Source: Girardinichthys multiradiatus
Taxonomy: Eukaryota; Chordata; Actinopteri; Cyprinodontiformes; Goodeidae
Assembly: GCF_021462225.1 (NCBI RefSeq)
Contig: NC_061804.1
Location: forward strand, 11,724,740 to 11,788,739
Direction of reading: 5' to 3'
DNA: 64,000 nt
The notes below the pieces were generated by a model. That model searched no databases. It was not told where the DNA came from and saw only the letters and a program-made list of their open reading frames with translations. Below, one piece after another: positions 12,262 to 24,600 of the stretch; the first letter of the stretch is position 1; each line of letters begins with the position of its first letter. The translations under genes and the position numbers were made by a program.

Positions 12262-12440
12262 GCAGCACAAGTGGCCTTTATTTTTCTTAGTTTTTATGAC
12301 AGTAAGCAGACAGGAAAGCGGTGGAGAGAGGTGCAAGACATACCAGCCTGGCCTGGGAGTTGAACCCCTGACTGATGTGTCAAAAACTGGAGTCTCTACG
12401 TCTGGGTCGTGTATCCAACCCCTGCACCACTGCCACACCC
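12262..12440 (-). mobile_element. tRNA-derived SINE
   Basis: On the minus strand a box A-like GTGGCAGTGGTGCAGGGG near 12415-12435 and a box B GGGGTTCAACTCCC (12355-12368) give RNA polymerase III promoter spacing. The tRNA-unrelated body has CTTTCCTGTC, and the 3' end reads AATAAAGGCCACTTGTGC. Body and tail resemble the SINE at about 50660-50850. Confidence 0.75.
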
Positions 12441-12839
12441 CCAATGTTACTTTTTAACTTAATGTTCATGATGTTTATCGACCAAAAGTTATGAATCACA
12501 TACCATCTTTGACACCAGCTGGTATATCAATTTCATGTTCAGAGAACTTCTCCGTTGTTCAGTGTCTTGAGCAGGTATAGATAGATCTGTTGAATAAGAA
12601 TCACTGTCGGTTAATAAAAATCTTTGTCCCATGAGGTAAGTGTGGGGGCAGTCCTATTTATAATTTTCTTTTATTTCTGAGTTCACCTCTACGAGATCTG
12701 CGTTTATCCACTTTTTGGTTGACCTCTACCTTTTAAGGTTGAACAAATGCTGGGCCGCTCTTCTAGCATTTTTGCAAAAATCAAAAATGTTTGCTGTGAC
12801 CAACCCATGTTAAGGTCTAAAGTCTAACAACAAAAATCT

Positions 12840-12975
12840 TAGATTCAGTTTAGGGCGGTCATTTTTCCCAATCACACCCCTCCAGGAAACTCACCATATA
12901 CCCACATGGGCATTAAAGTCCCCAGGAAGATGATAAACCTCCAGGATGTCGCCTCTTCCAGGCTACCATCACAAA
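12840..12975 (-). pseudogene. Rex3/RTE endonuclease fragment
   Basis: The minus strand reads PGDFNAHVG followed, after a stop, by SWRGVIGKNDRPKLNL. GDFN is the catalytic Asp/Asn motif of LINE apurinic endonucleases. The second part aligns with the start of the Rex3 copy at 31244 ([16 protein letters not shown]). Only this piece survives. Confidence 0.7.
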
Positions 12976-13129
12976 CCTTGAAGAAGCAATCCACACCTTA
13001 TGAATCTCCCCAAACTCTTGAATTGGCTTTGCTTGAAAGCCAATTCCAAGCAGTTATCCATATTGCTTGTGCACCTTTTTGTACTAAGCTTTTTTCTTCC
13101 ACAGAAGTTTACATCAATATAGAACAATC

Positions 13130-13790
13130 GGGGGGCAAGATGCAACGAAGGTGCTTGGAGAGGAGGCTGTGTGCGGGGTTCGTGGTCTGTGGATGTGTCT
13201 CCAACGTTTTTTCTGTGGTGGAACTCTCCGGTGGGTTGTGCCCCCATCGGGATGGGATTCTTTGCAATTGTATTCGGGGACATGTGTTCAATATCTGTGT
13301 CCTGGTTGGAGGTGGCCCTGTGGGAAAATTCATGTGCGGCTTCATGGGGGTTGGGAGGTTCATGAGGTTGAAGTTGGAGTTAATTAGGGGGGTGGGACTG
13401 TTTCGTTCTGGGGCGGCTCTGGTTAGTTGTGTCGGAGTCTGGGATTTTTTCATGTTGTGTTTGTTGCCTGCTGCTTACACTTACTCACCACTAGATGCCG
13501 CCAGGATCCTCTGGTGTGGAGGGTAGCAGGTGTTTCCCATCTTCACTCATCTGGAGGAGTATAAGAAGGTGGAGCTGTCAGCACTCCAGTGCCTGAGTGT
13601 TTCCCTTTTTGGTAACTTCATCTGGCCAAGCTCTATGTATTGTGTTGTTGTTAAAGGTCATACCTCTTCGTGTGCTTCAGCCCTGGCTCACAGTCTCTGC
13701 TTTGAATCCTGCCCTAGTCAAAGATTCCAAGCTTCGAAGAAACCTACCTGGATCAAGCACTAGCTTATAGCTCAAAGCCTTCGTCCTCCA
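13130..13790. other. GC-rich stretch and LTR-like segment
   Basis: 13130-13450 is G-rich on the plus strand, with overlapping frames on both strands but no motif. 13450-13790 has a TATAAGAAGG box near 13560 followed by a typical LTR-style leader, just before the LINE. It may be a partial LTR, but neither boundary is certain. Confidence 0.3.
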
Positions 13791-16257
13791 ACAAGCGAAC
13801 CCTGCTCACCCGCCAACTATTAATAACCAAGATGGCGCCGACAATGGCCGCCTCGGAGCTTCGCTCTCTTTTTGTTTTTGTATTTTGTGTGTTTTTATGT
13901 TTTTTGAGCCACAATCCTGTGGTCTCATTCAGTAGAGAGGAACTTCTCAACATCAGAGAGTCCTCTCTTGGGATTTTTTCACCATCTTTCATTGATCCGA
14001 GCTTCACTGAGCTCCTGGCAAGCGGAGCTGCGGCGCTATACGGGATTCTGCACCGAAAGCGTCGGAGGGGAAAACGTGCTGGCACGCTGGTAAAGCTCCG
14101 CCAAAGAGGACTTTGCACACCGCTGCCTGCAATTCATCTGGCAAATGTCGGCTCTCTAAGCAACAAGACGGACGAGCTGCTTCTTCTCACCGGTAAAAAC
14201 ACGGACCTCTGCGGATCAGCGGTTCTCTGCTTCACCGAGACATGACTGAGTGAAAACATCCCGGACCGCGCACTGCTGATGCCGGACTTCCAGCTGTTCA
14301 GAGCGGATCGCAGCGCGGAGCTATTGGGGAAGAGGCGAGGAGGCGGAATCTGCTTTTATATAAATGTAGGTTGGTGCAGAGACGTAAAAGTGCTGGAAAA
14401 ACATGTAGTCCGGATCTGGAGTCATTTTCCATAATCTGTAAGCCATTTTATTCACAGAGAGAGTTTTCCTCATTTATAATAATCGGCTCATATTTTCCAC
14501 CGCATGGCTGCACTTCTGCCGCAGAAAAACATCTTGCTGAGCTGATTACAGACCTGGAGAAAAAATACCCTGACTCTTTCATCATAATACTGGGAGATTT
14601 TAACAGAGCAAACCTCTCCCATGAACTCCCCAAATACAGACAACATATTAAGTGTCCCACCAGAGACAAAAACACACTGGACCATTGTTACACAGCTTTA
14701 AAGGACTCATATCATGCTGTTACCAGGGCTGCTCTGGGTTTTTCGGATCATTATCTAATCCACCTCATCCCAACCTACAGACAGAGACTAAGAGCTTCCA
14801 AACCCAAGGTTCACACTGTTAAGAAGTGGACTGAGGAATCAAAGCAGATGCTACGCTTTGAATGCACAGACTGGACTGTTTTTGAAACTTCAGCCACTGA
14901 CCTAAACCAACTAACTGATGTGGTGACATCATACATCAGTTTCTGTGAGGACATGTATGTGCAGACCAAGACCTTCTGCACCTTTGGGAACAACAAGCCA
15001 TGGTTTACTCCACACCTCAGGAATCTGCGCAGGGAAAAGGAAGAAGCTCACAGCAGTGGAGATTGGGCGTGGTACAGGCAGGCCAGGAACAAACTAACAA
15101 AGGAGATCAAAGCAGCCAAGAGAAGCTATAGTGAGAAGCTGAAGAACAGCCTTTCTACTGGTGACACTTCATCTGTATGAACCGGTCTGAGAAACCTGAC
15201 TGCCTACAAGAGCCCCCCCACCCATCGTGAACCAAATCCTCGCCTGGCCAACCGTCTGAATGGCTTCTACTGCAGACATGACAAGAAGCCATTCACACCT
15301 CAAATCATCCCCTCCACATCCCATTCAGGAACAAATTCGACCCATAAAACTACCAATCCCCTACCTTCAGATCCTCTGCCTGCACTAAAGATCTCCGAGG
15401 AAGATGTAAACAGGCTCTTTCAGCGCATGAAAACAAAGAAAGCTGGAGGACCTGATAATGTCTCCCCATCATGCCTGAAAGCCTGCGCACATCAACTCGC
15501 TCCAATCTTCACCTGGATCTTCAAATCACTGGAGAAGTGTGAGGTCCCCTCCTGCCTCAAACGATCCACCATCATCCCGGTTCCCAAGAAACCCACTATT
15601 GTAGGATTAAATGACTACAGGCCTGTAGCCCTGATGTCTGTGGTCATGAAATCCTTTGAGCGGCTGGTGTTGAAGTACCTGAAAGACATCACAGGCCCCC
15701 TGCTGGACCTCCTGCAGTTTGCTAAACGAGCAAACAGGTCGGCAGATGATGCTGTTAACTTAGGTCTACACTTCATCCTGCAACACCTCGACCACCCAGG
15801 GACATACGCCAGGATCCTGTTTGTAGACTTCAGCTCGGCCTTCAACACCATCATACCAGACATCCTCCACCAGAAGCTCACCCAGCTCAACGTCCCAGCC
15901 TCCACCTGTCAGTGGATCAACAGCTTCCTGACGGACCGACAGCAGCAGGTGAGACTGGGGAGCATCTTCTCCCGCAGCAGATCAATAAGTACTGGTGCCC
16001 CCCAGGGGTGTGTTCTATCCCCACTCCTCTTCTCTTTACACATAGACACTGTTCAGAAGAAGGCCCAGCAGGGACTGTACTTCCTGAGGCAACTCAAGAA
16101 GTTCAACCTTCCACAGGAGCTGTTGGTCATCTTCTACACTGCCATCATACAGTATGTTCTGTCTTCATCCATCTCAGTGTGGTTTGGCTCATCCACAAAA
16201 CAAGACAGGTCCAAACTGCAACTAATAATCAGGACTGCAGAAATAATAATCAGGGCT

Positions 16258-16566
16258 TGTCATATCCACGGCACTAGGAAAAGTCCACGGTGGTTGTGTG
16301 CAGTCTGTGTTTTTTTTTTTTTTTGTGCTGTGTTTCTCTCCTTCCACTCAGGGTGTGACTGGCAGGTGCTTCTGTGCAGCTGTTGCTCATCAGGGAGCAA
16401 TCTCTAAGCCTCTTTTTCCTCTCAGTGAAAACCCCAATCCTCTCGCTGATCCAGTCCTGGTTCCAGATCACATTTGCTCATGTAAAACCTAATAAACTGT
16501 TAAAATGTTGCCTTGGTTCACTTGTGGTTATGTCGTTCAGAGCCTGGTTAAAAACCCATTATGACA
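16258..16566 (+). mobile_element. 309-bp solo LTR in the L2-like LINE
   Basis: Starts TGTCATATCC and ends CATTATGACA, with a perfect 5-bp target duplication GGGCT at 16253-16257 and 16567-16571. Removing it restores the LINE reading across the junction. AATAAA lies at 16491-16496 with about 70 bp to the end. TG...CA ends and a 5-bp duplication fit a Gypsy-type LTR. It shares GGCACTAGGAAAAGTCCACG with 19837-19857. Confidence 0.8.
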
Positions 16567-16845
16567 GGGCTGACCTTCCCTCCATCCAGGACGTATACAG
16601 GTCAAGGGTCAGGAAAAGAGCTGCTAAAATCTCTGCAGACCCCACACACCCTGCACATAAACTGTTTAGAGTTTTACCTTCAGGCTGTCGCTACAGAGCA
16701 CTGCTTACTAAAACCAGCCGCCACAGAGACAGTTTCTTCCCCCAGGCTGTTTCTCTGAACATTTAATAGAGTACCAAACAACTGCATACTGAAGTCGCAA
16801 ATCCACCTTTGTATATGTGTAAAATGTATCTATTTAAGGACATAA

Positions 16846-16995
16846 AGATTCAATTCAGTTTTATTTATATAGCGCCAATTCACAACACATGTTGTCTCAA
16901 GGCACTTCGCAACAGTCAGGTACATACATTCCAATTAATCTGTAACTTAAACTTAAAACGTTAAAAAACACACACAAAAACGAAAAACCCAGTAC
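16846..16995 (-). repeat. LINE/SINE 3'-tail repeat, reverse copy
   Basis: ATTCAATTCAGTTTTATTTA, then TATAGCGCCAATTCACAACA, is the reverse complement of the ends at about 28300-28445 and 39760-39880. It is inserted into the 3' untranslated part of the L2-like LINE. Confidence 0.65.
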
Positions 16996-17499
16996 CAGGG
17001 TCAAATTGTTTCTTTGTATGTACGAACTTGGCAATAAAGCTGATTCTGATTGATTCCACATCTAGCTTCCAGAAACCTCACCAGGTAAACAAATAAATGA
17101 AAATCAAACTGTCAAGAAATCACCTGAACTTTCTCCTGAGAGCTCACAACCACCTTGGACTGACTTACAAACTCAGCAGCAGCAATCAACCTTTCTCCCA
17201 GGCTCCACATCATTCTCCCTCGTTCAAACTCATCTTCATCTCATGTAAGCAAGAACTCAAGTAATTTTCTATTGCTTCCCATCCATACTTCAAAGTTACT
17301 TACCCCCTTTCATCTCTCCCGTACAGTCTGGTGTTTCCAGTCCCGGTTCCAGTTCCATAACTCACTTCTGTAAATACAAACTTGTTGAACTTTTCTCCTG
17401 CTTCCTGAGTGTCAGTCTGAATGTGGATCAAAACTATTAGGAAAACGATGACATGTTGGCTTGTTTTAACCAGGTAGACCCCTCCTTTATTTGTTTCAT

Positions 17500-18060
17500 T
17501 TTTTTTGTTTGTGGCCCATCTCTCGCTGTGGATGAGAGTCGTTGGGTGCCGGGCGGGGTGTCATGGTCTGGGTTGGTTGTTTGTATGTGTATGCATGAGG
17601 GTGGGAAAGTATGATTATGACTATGTGCACCTGTTTTTCAGTCAGGTTGGGTCTTGGGCTGCTCCCTCTCCTGGATCTGTGGGGCCTATTTCCTCCTCTC
17701 ACACTCCCTGCTGGTGGCTGGTGTCTCTGCCCAACGGTGGGTTGATCGTTCTCGGTGTCCAGGACTGGCTGCTTGGGTGTTTGCCGGCTCACTCCTGGTG
17801 GCCATTTGGGTGTCTGGGTCCATGGTTGGATCTACTCCAGCGTAGCCGACTGCCGGTGGGGCCAGTGGGCGTGTCACTGCAGCTCCCTGGGGCTTCTGCA
17901 CTGTGTCTGCTGGGTGGCTCTCCCCGGGTCTGATCCCGGTGTTGTTCTTCCCGGGGCTCCCTGGCTCTGGAGATCTTTGGATGTCTGTGGCTCTGATCTC
18001 TGTGCTCACCTCGGCTTATGGGGGCAGTTATGTGGCTCCTCACGTCAGTTATTGAATAAA
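17500..18060. other. GC-rich stretch, no gene recognised
   Basis: GC-rich relative to its surroundings, with frames of 60-150 codons open on both strands and in several phases, as expected of few-stop composition. None has a recognisable domain. AATAAA at 18054-18059 on the plus strand suggests a retroelement 3' region, unproven. Confidence 0.35.
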
Positions 18061-18739
18061 GAAATCTTACATACACAAGTGAGATCACACATACACCCAC
18101 AGGTGTTTGGGTTCATGTGTTTACAGATACATAGATATGTGTTGTCTCTCTCTCTCTCGGTTTGCGGGGGTAGATGCGGACTTCTCTTTATCCTTTCTCT
18201 CCATTCATAGCAAAGGTTTTTATATATATCAAGCATTGCATTATAGCTAAAGCTGTAAAATGCCACTTGTGAAACTAGATCTGTTGGGCTTCCTCTTGGA
18301 GCACAATAATTATGAGTGCTACTCTTCCGGACAAGACACGTTAAAAAGAACTGAACTTTTACCCTCAAATGTCACTGACCCAATACTTGGTTGTGTATTT
18401 TCCATACCGGTGCTACATGAGTACCATACAGCATCATAAAACTCATAAAGTATTTACAAAACTACACATACAGTGCAGTATTTTACATTATATCCATCTG
18501 AACTTCAACCTGAGAGTATTATCTGTTGTAAGATTATAACTATATAAGAACTTGAGAGTTGATGATCCAAAAAGAATGGGATTGAATATTTATTAAATAT
18601 ACTGTATGTACTTTAACACTTTCAATTAAAGCACAACCTCTTTCTATTTAGAGTACATACTAGGTGGTAATCTAAAGTGGTTTAAATCTCACCTCATGTG
18701 TTCAAAAACACAAAAACAAAGATGAAGAAAGCATGTAAA

Positions 18740-18970
18740 GATTCATAAAAACACAGAACACTGCATTATTCAAATGCTTTTACAGCCACCCTTTAGCGGC
18801 AGTAACTTTCAGTATTGACTTTCTATATGACTTTATCAGTCTCTTCCATCATTGTGGAGAAATTTTGGTCAAATCTTCTTTCCAACATTGGTTGCAGTGA
18901 CATGTTTTGGGCCAAGCTTCAGCTGTTCAACACTCACTTTTGATTCTAGAATAGTTGGTGAGGTGTCTAT
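18740..18970 (-). mobile_element. Tc1-like transposon relic
   Basis: Antisense sequence with CAGCCACCCTTTAGCGGCAG and CATTGTGGAGAAATTTTGGT, a segment typical of fish Tc1/mariner 5' regions. No transposase frame remains. Confidence 0.45.
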
Positions 18971-19558
18971 GCAGTTTGCTGTGTTTTCTCTGCTTTGCAA
19001 TAAGTGCAAAAATCTCAGCTATGGTCTGTGCTTCTTTTGGATTCAAATTCACAAGTGAAAGAAAGATGTGTATGAGAACCCAGAGTACGATATTTAATGA
19101 AAAAAAAAATGTATTCAAAAACAGCTGGAAGCACAGTGGGAGTATCAAGAAGATACAGGAACAGTGCCAGTGGAGTCCAACAATCAAAGAAAACACAGCA
19201 GCAGAATAAATGCTGAGGAGAGTAAGTAGGAGTGGAACAATGAACAGGTGGGTCTGATTAACTGAATGAGGAACAGCTGGAGGGGAAGCATAATGCAGGT
19301 ATTGAGGGCAGATGTAATTATGCTGCTATATGTCTAGGCTGATTGAGGAAATAATCACTTTTCTCCATTCTGCGTTCCATTCTGCGTCTCCATTCTATGT
19401 TTATAACGCAGGTACTGCTGCCAAATACATGAGTTTGTTGTCTGACAGGGGCAACAGACTACACCCGCCCAGGAGTTTCTGTGTTTAGCTGTTTCTCTTT
19501 CTCTCTGTTCTTTTTCCACTGAGGACACAACTGCCCACAAACATGGGGCAGTTGTGTC

Positions 19559-19604
19559 TAACCTAACCCTAACCCTAAACTCCCCCTAACCCTAAACCTA
19601 ACCA
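19559..19604. repeat. interstitial telomere-like CCCTAA repeats
   Basis: Five to six CCCTAA-type units (CTAACCTAACCCTAACCCTA and further degenerate units) in about 46 bp. Too short and imperfect to be a chromosome end. Confidence 0.85.
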
Positions 19605-19666
19605 TGGACATAGCCATTTAAAGACCTACTGATGTGACTGCTCTCCCTTTTATTCCATAAATCTAC

Positions 19667-19990
19667 TGTCATGATTTTGCGTTGGTGAGGACTCAAATGA
19701 GGACACGAGAAACATGGTGAATTAAGGATTCGCAACAGAGGACTTGACAATGGAGAACCAATGAATATTAATATTATGAAGTTTGACACAGGTGAGTTAA
19801 TGAGCAGATGAGAAACATCTCTCTGCAGGAAACTAAGGCACTAGGAAAAGTCCACGGTAAAGCAGGGAAGACAGAAAATATACATCAGACAGTAACAGTC
19901 GAATAATCACAAGGCAAACAAAGGGAATCACTAAACCACAAACCACAACCAGACCAAATGACTAAGATCAAAGTCCTACAGATTATGACA
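19667..19990. mobile_element. LTR-like element, 324 bp
   Basis: Starts TGTCATGATTTTGCG and ends AGATTATGACA, with TG...CA ends and terminal TGTCAT/ATGACA complementarity. It contains GGCACTAGGAAAAGTCCACG as does the solo LTR at 16258. Flanks show no clear target duplication. Confidence 0.5.
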
Positions 19991-20634
19991 TTTATTGGCC
20001 CAGAGATTCTTCAAACAATTTTTCTTCCTAGGGATGCCTGCTACTACTGCTGCCTTTAATGCGATGTACTCAGATTTTCTTTGCCAGATAAATTGCTCCT
20101 GCGCTGTTTTTCTTGTTTGCTTTTGCTCTTCTCAACCCCCAGACGGTTGCTACAGATTGCTGCAGTCCTGTTGAAAGTCTCCTGAAAGGAGTCCTGGAGG
20201 AGGAATTGCTGCCAGTATTACTATAAACTGAATTAGACTGGCTCGCATTATGTTTAGGATCAGATTCGAGTCTTGTCTCATTGACTCTATTCTGTCTGTA
20301 TGTATGAATTGTGTTTGTATGAATTTGTAGTTATATAGTGAATGACTGGAAATAAATTGGATCTGTGGGTCATTTAAAATAGTTAAAATTGCATATTTTA
20401 AGAATTGTTACAATATAAAAAACTAATCTGATTTCATTTAATCAAAGAATTTCAGAAAAACTGAACATGGGTAAAAAATATGTAATATGCTGAAAAACTA
20501 AAATAGAAATTTAAAAACTGAACACCAATGAAACACTGCAATAGCAAAAACTTCAACTGAACAGATGAAAACCAAAATGTACAAAATGTCAGAACTTTAA
20601 ACAGAAGTGCCAACAGTTCTGTCAATCGGGACAT
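19991..20634. other. unassigned
   Basis: AT-rich; no gene, RNA or repeat recognised. Confidence 0.4.
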
Positions 20635-20875
20635 TCATGTGCTTTTGCGATTTTTCTGAGCTTCACGCTCTGACCTTGGGAATCTGCTGGGGCGTCCACT
20701 GCTGGGAAGATTGGCTGCAGTCTGAGATGTTTTCCACTTGGGAATAATCTTTCTCTCTGTAGGATGATGGACCTCAAACAGCTTGGAGATTACCTCTTCT
20801 TTCAAAGGTGGCTTCTTTAATATCACTACTGCTGTCTTTCCATCTTGGCATTGGGCTAACACACTTATACTGGCT
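20635..20875 (-). pseudogene. Tc1-like transposase N-terminal relic
   Basis: The minus-strand frame reads SKLFEVHHPTERKIIPKWK and TAANLPSSGRPSRF, matching the DNA-binding (paired-like HTH) region of Tc1-like transposases, which have a V..ST...I..KW core followed by LPR.GRP. Seventy-five codons remain; no DDE domain nearby. Confidence 0.7.
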
Positions 20876-21523
20876 CCAGAACAGCTAAAAGTCCTACTTT
20901 TATGGAGGTGGTCACCCTTGCTGATTGATCTATGAAGCTATAATTGTATTATTTGTTCGAAGAGATAACATATGCAAAACCTTCTTACTGTCATATTGAA
21001 AGGCCGAAACCAAAATGGAGACACAGGAAAGTGATTGTCTGATTTATTTAATATAGGAAAATTAAACCAACTTTATGTTCTGAAATGTTAAACATCAACA
21101 ATGTGACGCCCTGCCTGGATGGTTGTAAATGTTTGTAACATTTTTAGTTATCAATGCAAAAAGAAAGTAAAACTCTTTTAAGGATAGAGGGTGGGAGGGT
21201 TCCGCATAAGCTGGCTTTCATTCCCTGGACCACTTCCTCTAGTAAGGCATTAAAGAAGTCAACATGTCTGTCCTTCACACTAAATATCAAGAATTATTCA
21301 TCATTGTGATTACATTTTAGTTACATATTTTCATAAATGTCAAAAGCTTCAGGACAGCATTTATCCCTCTCATTAAAGACAAACAGAATCCATTAAATAA
21401 TAAAGTACAATTGGTTTTCAATAAATCATTCAAATTACCTTCTGACAAGGTAATACAATCAACAAATTATGATTGATTTTTGCATGTCTCCTGGGCTGTG
21501 ATGCCTTCATCGATGATAATGGT

Positions 21524-21529
21524 TTTATT
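21524..21529 (-). terminator. polyadenylation signal of gene B
   Basis: AATAAA on the minus strand (TTTATT on plus), 132 bp beyond the gene B stop codon. Confidence 0.5.
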
Positions 21530-21660
21530 CAAATCCAGACCTTTTAGGCCATTCCGCCGCCTCACCGTCCACATAGTTGAATCAGGATAACATCAGACCT
21601 CATGAGAAAAGTTGCAGCTTACGATGTTTGACAATTCAAGTCCTTATTGAGTGAGAGTTC

Positions 21661-24600
21661 TCAGATTTTCTTGGTGTACTTCAACAGGCCAAAGACCCCG
21701 CCACCTAAAAAAAAAAAAGTTTTTAATTTTCAGGAGGGACTAGTCAAGTCACTGACATCTATCAGTCTAGAAAGGGTCATGAAGCCATTTATAAACCTCT
21801 GGGACTCCAGAGAACTTCAGTGAGGAACCATTGGAATTCCTCACTTCTGGAAAGGTTCCCCCCAGGAGTTGGGAACTTTCCCAGAAGTGGCTGACCTAGC
21901 AAGATTACTTCAAAAGCAAATTTGCAGCTCATCCAGATGGTCACAGAAGAACCCATACCAACACTGATTAATTATGCTTGCTGGTGAAAAAAAAGTTAAT
22001 CAACAGATATTAAGTTTCTAGTATCTGCTGCATAGTCCCATTGAAAAAAACAGTTCACTGAAGCACAGTAGTGCAGGTATCATGGTATGGGAATGTTTCT
22101 CATACTGTGGTGTCGGGCCTATTTATCACATCAGGGATCCTGAATCAGCATCAACAAGCTTGAAGAGGCCATGTTGCCTCATGCTGAAGAGGAAATGAAC
22201 TGAACTCAACAAGAGAACGACCCTAACACAGCAGTGAGGAGCATCTGGGTTCAGCAACATGTTGGACCACTTGTTTGCTGAGTATTGGATTATCTGCCCG
22301 TTGTTGGACGTCACTGTGCCCCTCCAATGGCATCGGCCATTTTGTACCCAGGACAGCCCGCTCCTACATATCCCATCAAGCATTGCGACTGATATGACTG
22401 GGCGTCCCCAGTCTGACGTCACAAGATGCTATATAGGAGGCGCTCATGTTTGAAAAGCTGCCTTCTGCTGGAAATCACATCCAGGGATCGAAGAGCGCCA
22501 CTTTAAGAGAAGAACTCTGTGAAGAGTTTCATTCATTCTCTCTCGTTGGACAACGAACTATTCATAACTGAAGTCTGTGGACTAAGAAGGCCAGAGATTT
22601 CACTTTTGCCGATCAAAGACGTGAGTTAACACGTAACTGGAGACACGGAGCTTCGGAGAGACGAACCGCTACCGTGTTTCATTTTCAAGTCGACTTTGAT
22701 GGTCAGATCATATTTTTCCTTTTTGTCAAGAAGACCGAAGGACAAAGACTGACCGTTCCCCTGAAGTTAATTGTGGACGCACAATTAACTCAACCCCACG
22801 TTTCCTCGCTCAAATTCCCTCGCTCAGGAAGAAGACGACACAATTAAAACCCATTTCTTTTTTTATTTCTTTATCAGAAGGCCTGGGCAGGGTCAGAGGT
22901 TGTAGAAGCGATCAGAATCGCTGGTTAGGATCTCATGTGTTCTGAATAATATGTGCATGTAACCTTGCTTGTTGAAACTTTGATGTGTTATGTAATATCG
23001 GGATCCGCCGTGTTCCCCAGAGCTGTCTGTGTTTACTATCTGAACGCAGGTGCGTTGCAAAACTGGACTGTTAAAACGACCTCATGGTAAAATTCTCCAT
23101 TTTACCTTTGTCTTCAATCTTACTGTGCTAGCTTGCCGCCAAAAGTTATCAATCCTTTGTTTCAGGAGTAAAGGGGGGAAGTTTTATGATCAGAAGATCA
23201 TAAAAGACACTCTAAGCTGCGCTCCAACCCCCCACCAGTCATCACCACACCCCCCTTTTCATATCCTCTTCTTTCCTCTGTTGTGCCATAAACTGCTGGT
23301 TGACTCAATACATACCCACTACCGTTTGTTGATTTTGCTTATTTAGATGTGTTTACCCCTGTGTATGTAGAATTTTGCATGTTGAGTAGGTGAAAATTAA
23401 TAAATATTCACATAGATAAAAAGAGAGCGTTTGGTGTTTCATTGTGTGCAAAAAGTGATGTGTCAGTCAAAATAAGGTTCAAGTTCCACACGTTTCGGCA
23501 GAAACGGTCGATTAAACAGTGACATCTCCGGCAATAGTTATTAACTATTACGGAGTATTTAACGGTTGTAATTGTCAGAGGCGTTGAGCCACAATTACAA
23601 CACCAGAAACCTCTCTGGTCTCGATTCGTAAATGAGGATTTATGGTTAAGAAATTGATTTTGTCAGATTATGATTTGTAATTATAATTATTGATCAAGAT
23701 TATTCAATCAATAATCATACTCCCAACAAACATTAATGTTATGGAGCATCCAGCCCAGTGAAAGGACTTCAGTCCAGCAGAAAATGTGTCAGGTGATTTT
23801 AGACATGCTGGTTCTGAGGTTGAACCAAGAAACACAGAAGAACTGTGGAATAAAGTCCAACTATCCTTGGTTGGACTACCTGAAGATGGTCGGCTCCATC
23901 TAACACAAATGTGACGCAGCTCTCAGAAAAAGTGGCTATACAGCTAAATATATTTACAGCAAGCTCAGTCTTCAAGCATCTTTCTGTCCATACAGTAGAT
24001 GTTGGAGTTTAAAGGAATAAATGCTGACATTGATCTATAAACATTTTCCTCAATTTCTACAAACTTAGAACAATTCAATGTTTTTCTTAATGTTTTGATT
24101 TGGAATAGAATGTGAAGCATTGAAAATTCATTAGAGTTGAATATAAGATATGAGAGTTTTACTTTAAGATGAGGTGTCAGCTTTGTGACTTGCATGAACC
24201 TGGGAAAGGCCTGGAAGTTGCCAGGCCAGAGAACGTCTGGCTGATTGGACTTGCAGAAGGACCCATATTTGCAACCATTTCAAAGAACCAGAAAATCAAG
24301 ACGGCCATTTGGTTGTGTGCTAAAACAAGTGTAATTATTAACATAACTGTAACAAGTTCTCTTTAAACAGAGCTACCCACAGTAAGTGAATGAATCGATT
24401 TGCATACTGAAAAGTTGTGCATGTAGACATTATCGCCACCTACTGGCCTAGCATGGGTATTTCAGCTTTGGAAATTCTGTGCTATCATCTGGATGAAAAA
24501 CGAGAGGAAAAATATCAGATTAATGTACTTGGGATGTCAAAAACAAAGTTTAATAAGTCAGTCATTTTCTACCGCTTATTCCATAGTGGGTCGCGGGGGA

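Larger units (their letters stand above)
13832..17065 (+). mobile_element. L2-like LINE, decayed, with nested insertions
   Basis: Endonuclease plus reverse-transcriptase ORF of an L2/CR1-group LINE. From the ATG at 13832 the frame gives NVGSLSNKTDEL (endonuclease start), then FTET followed by a stop at 14243 where Trp is expected. After a 1-bp frame change near 14400 it continues through GDFN (about 14597) and SDHYL (about 14745, catalytic His). Another in-frame stop at 15178 is followed by KAGGPDNVS, NDYRPVALMSV, FVDFSSAFNT (motif A, about 15822) and GAPQGCVLSPLLFS (motif B, about 15990). Just after 16038 it jumps to QKKAQQGLYFLRQL, so the FADD block is deleted. An LTR at 16258-16566 interrupts the 3' part, which resumes as DLPSIQDVYRSRVRKRA and ends with SFFPQAV. 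A 3' tail TTGGCAATAAAGCTGATTC ends the element near 17065. Confidence 0.85.

Noticed and set aside
13151..13526. Long plus-strand frames in a G-rich stretch (up to 206 codons from 12906)
   Set aside because: Frames overlap Rex3 debris at their start and have no domain; several phases are open because of composition.
17505..18210. Overlapping 100-150 codon frames on both strands
   Set aside because: GC-rich few-stop composition, no motif, no consistent splice signals.
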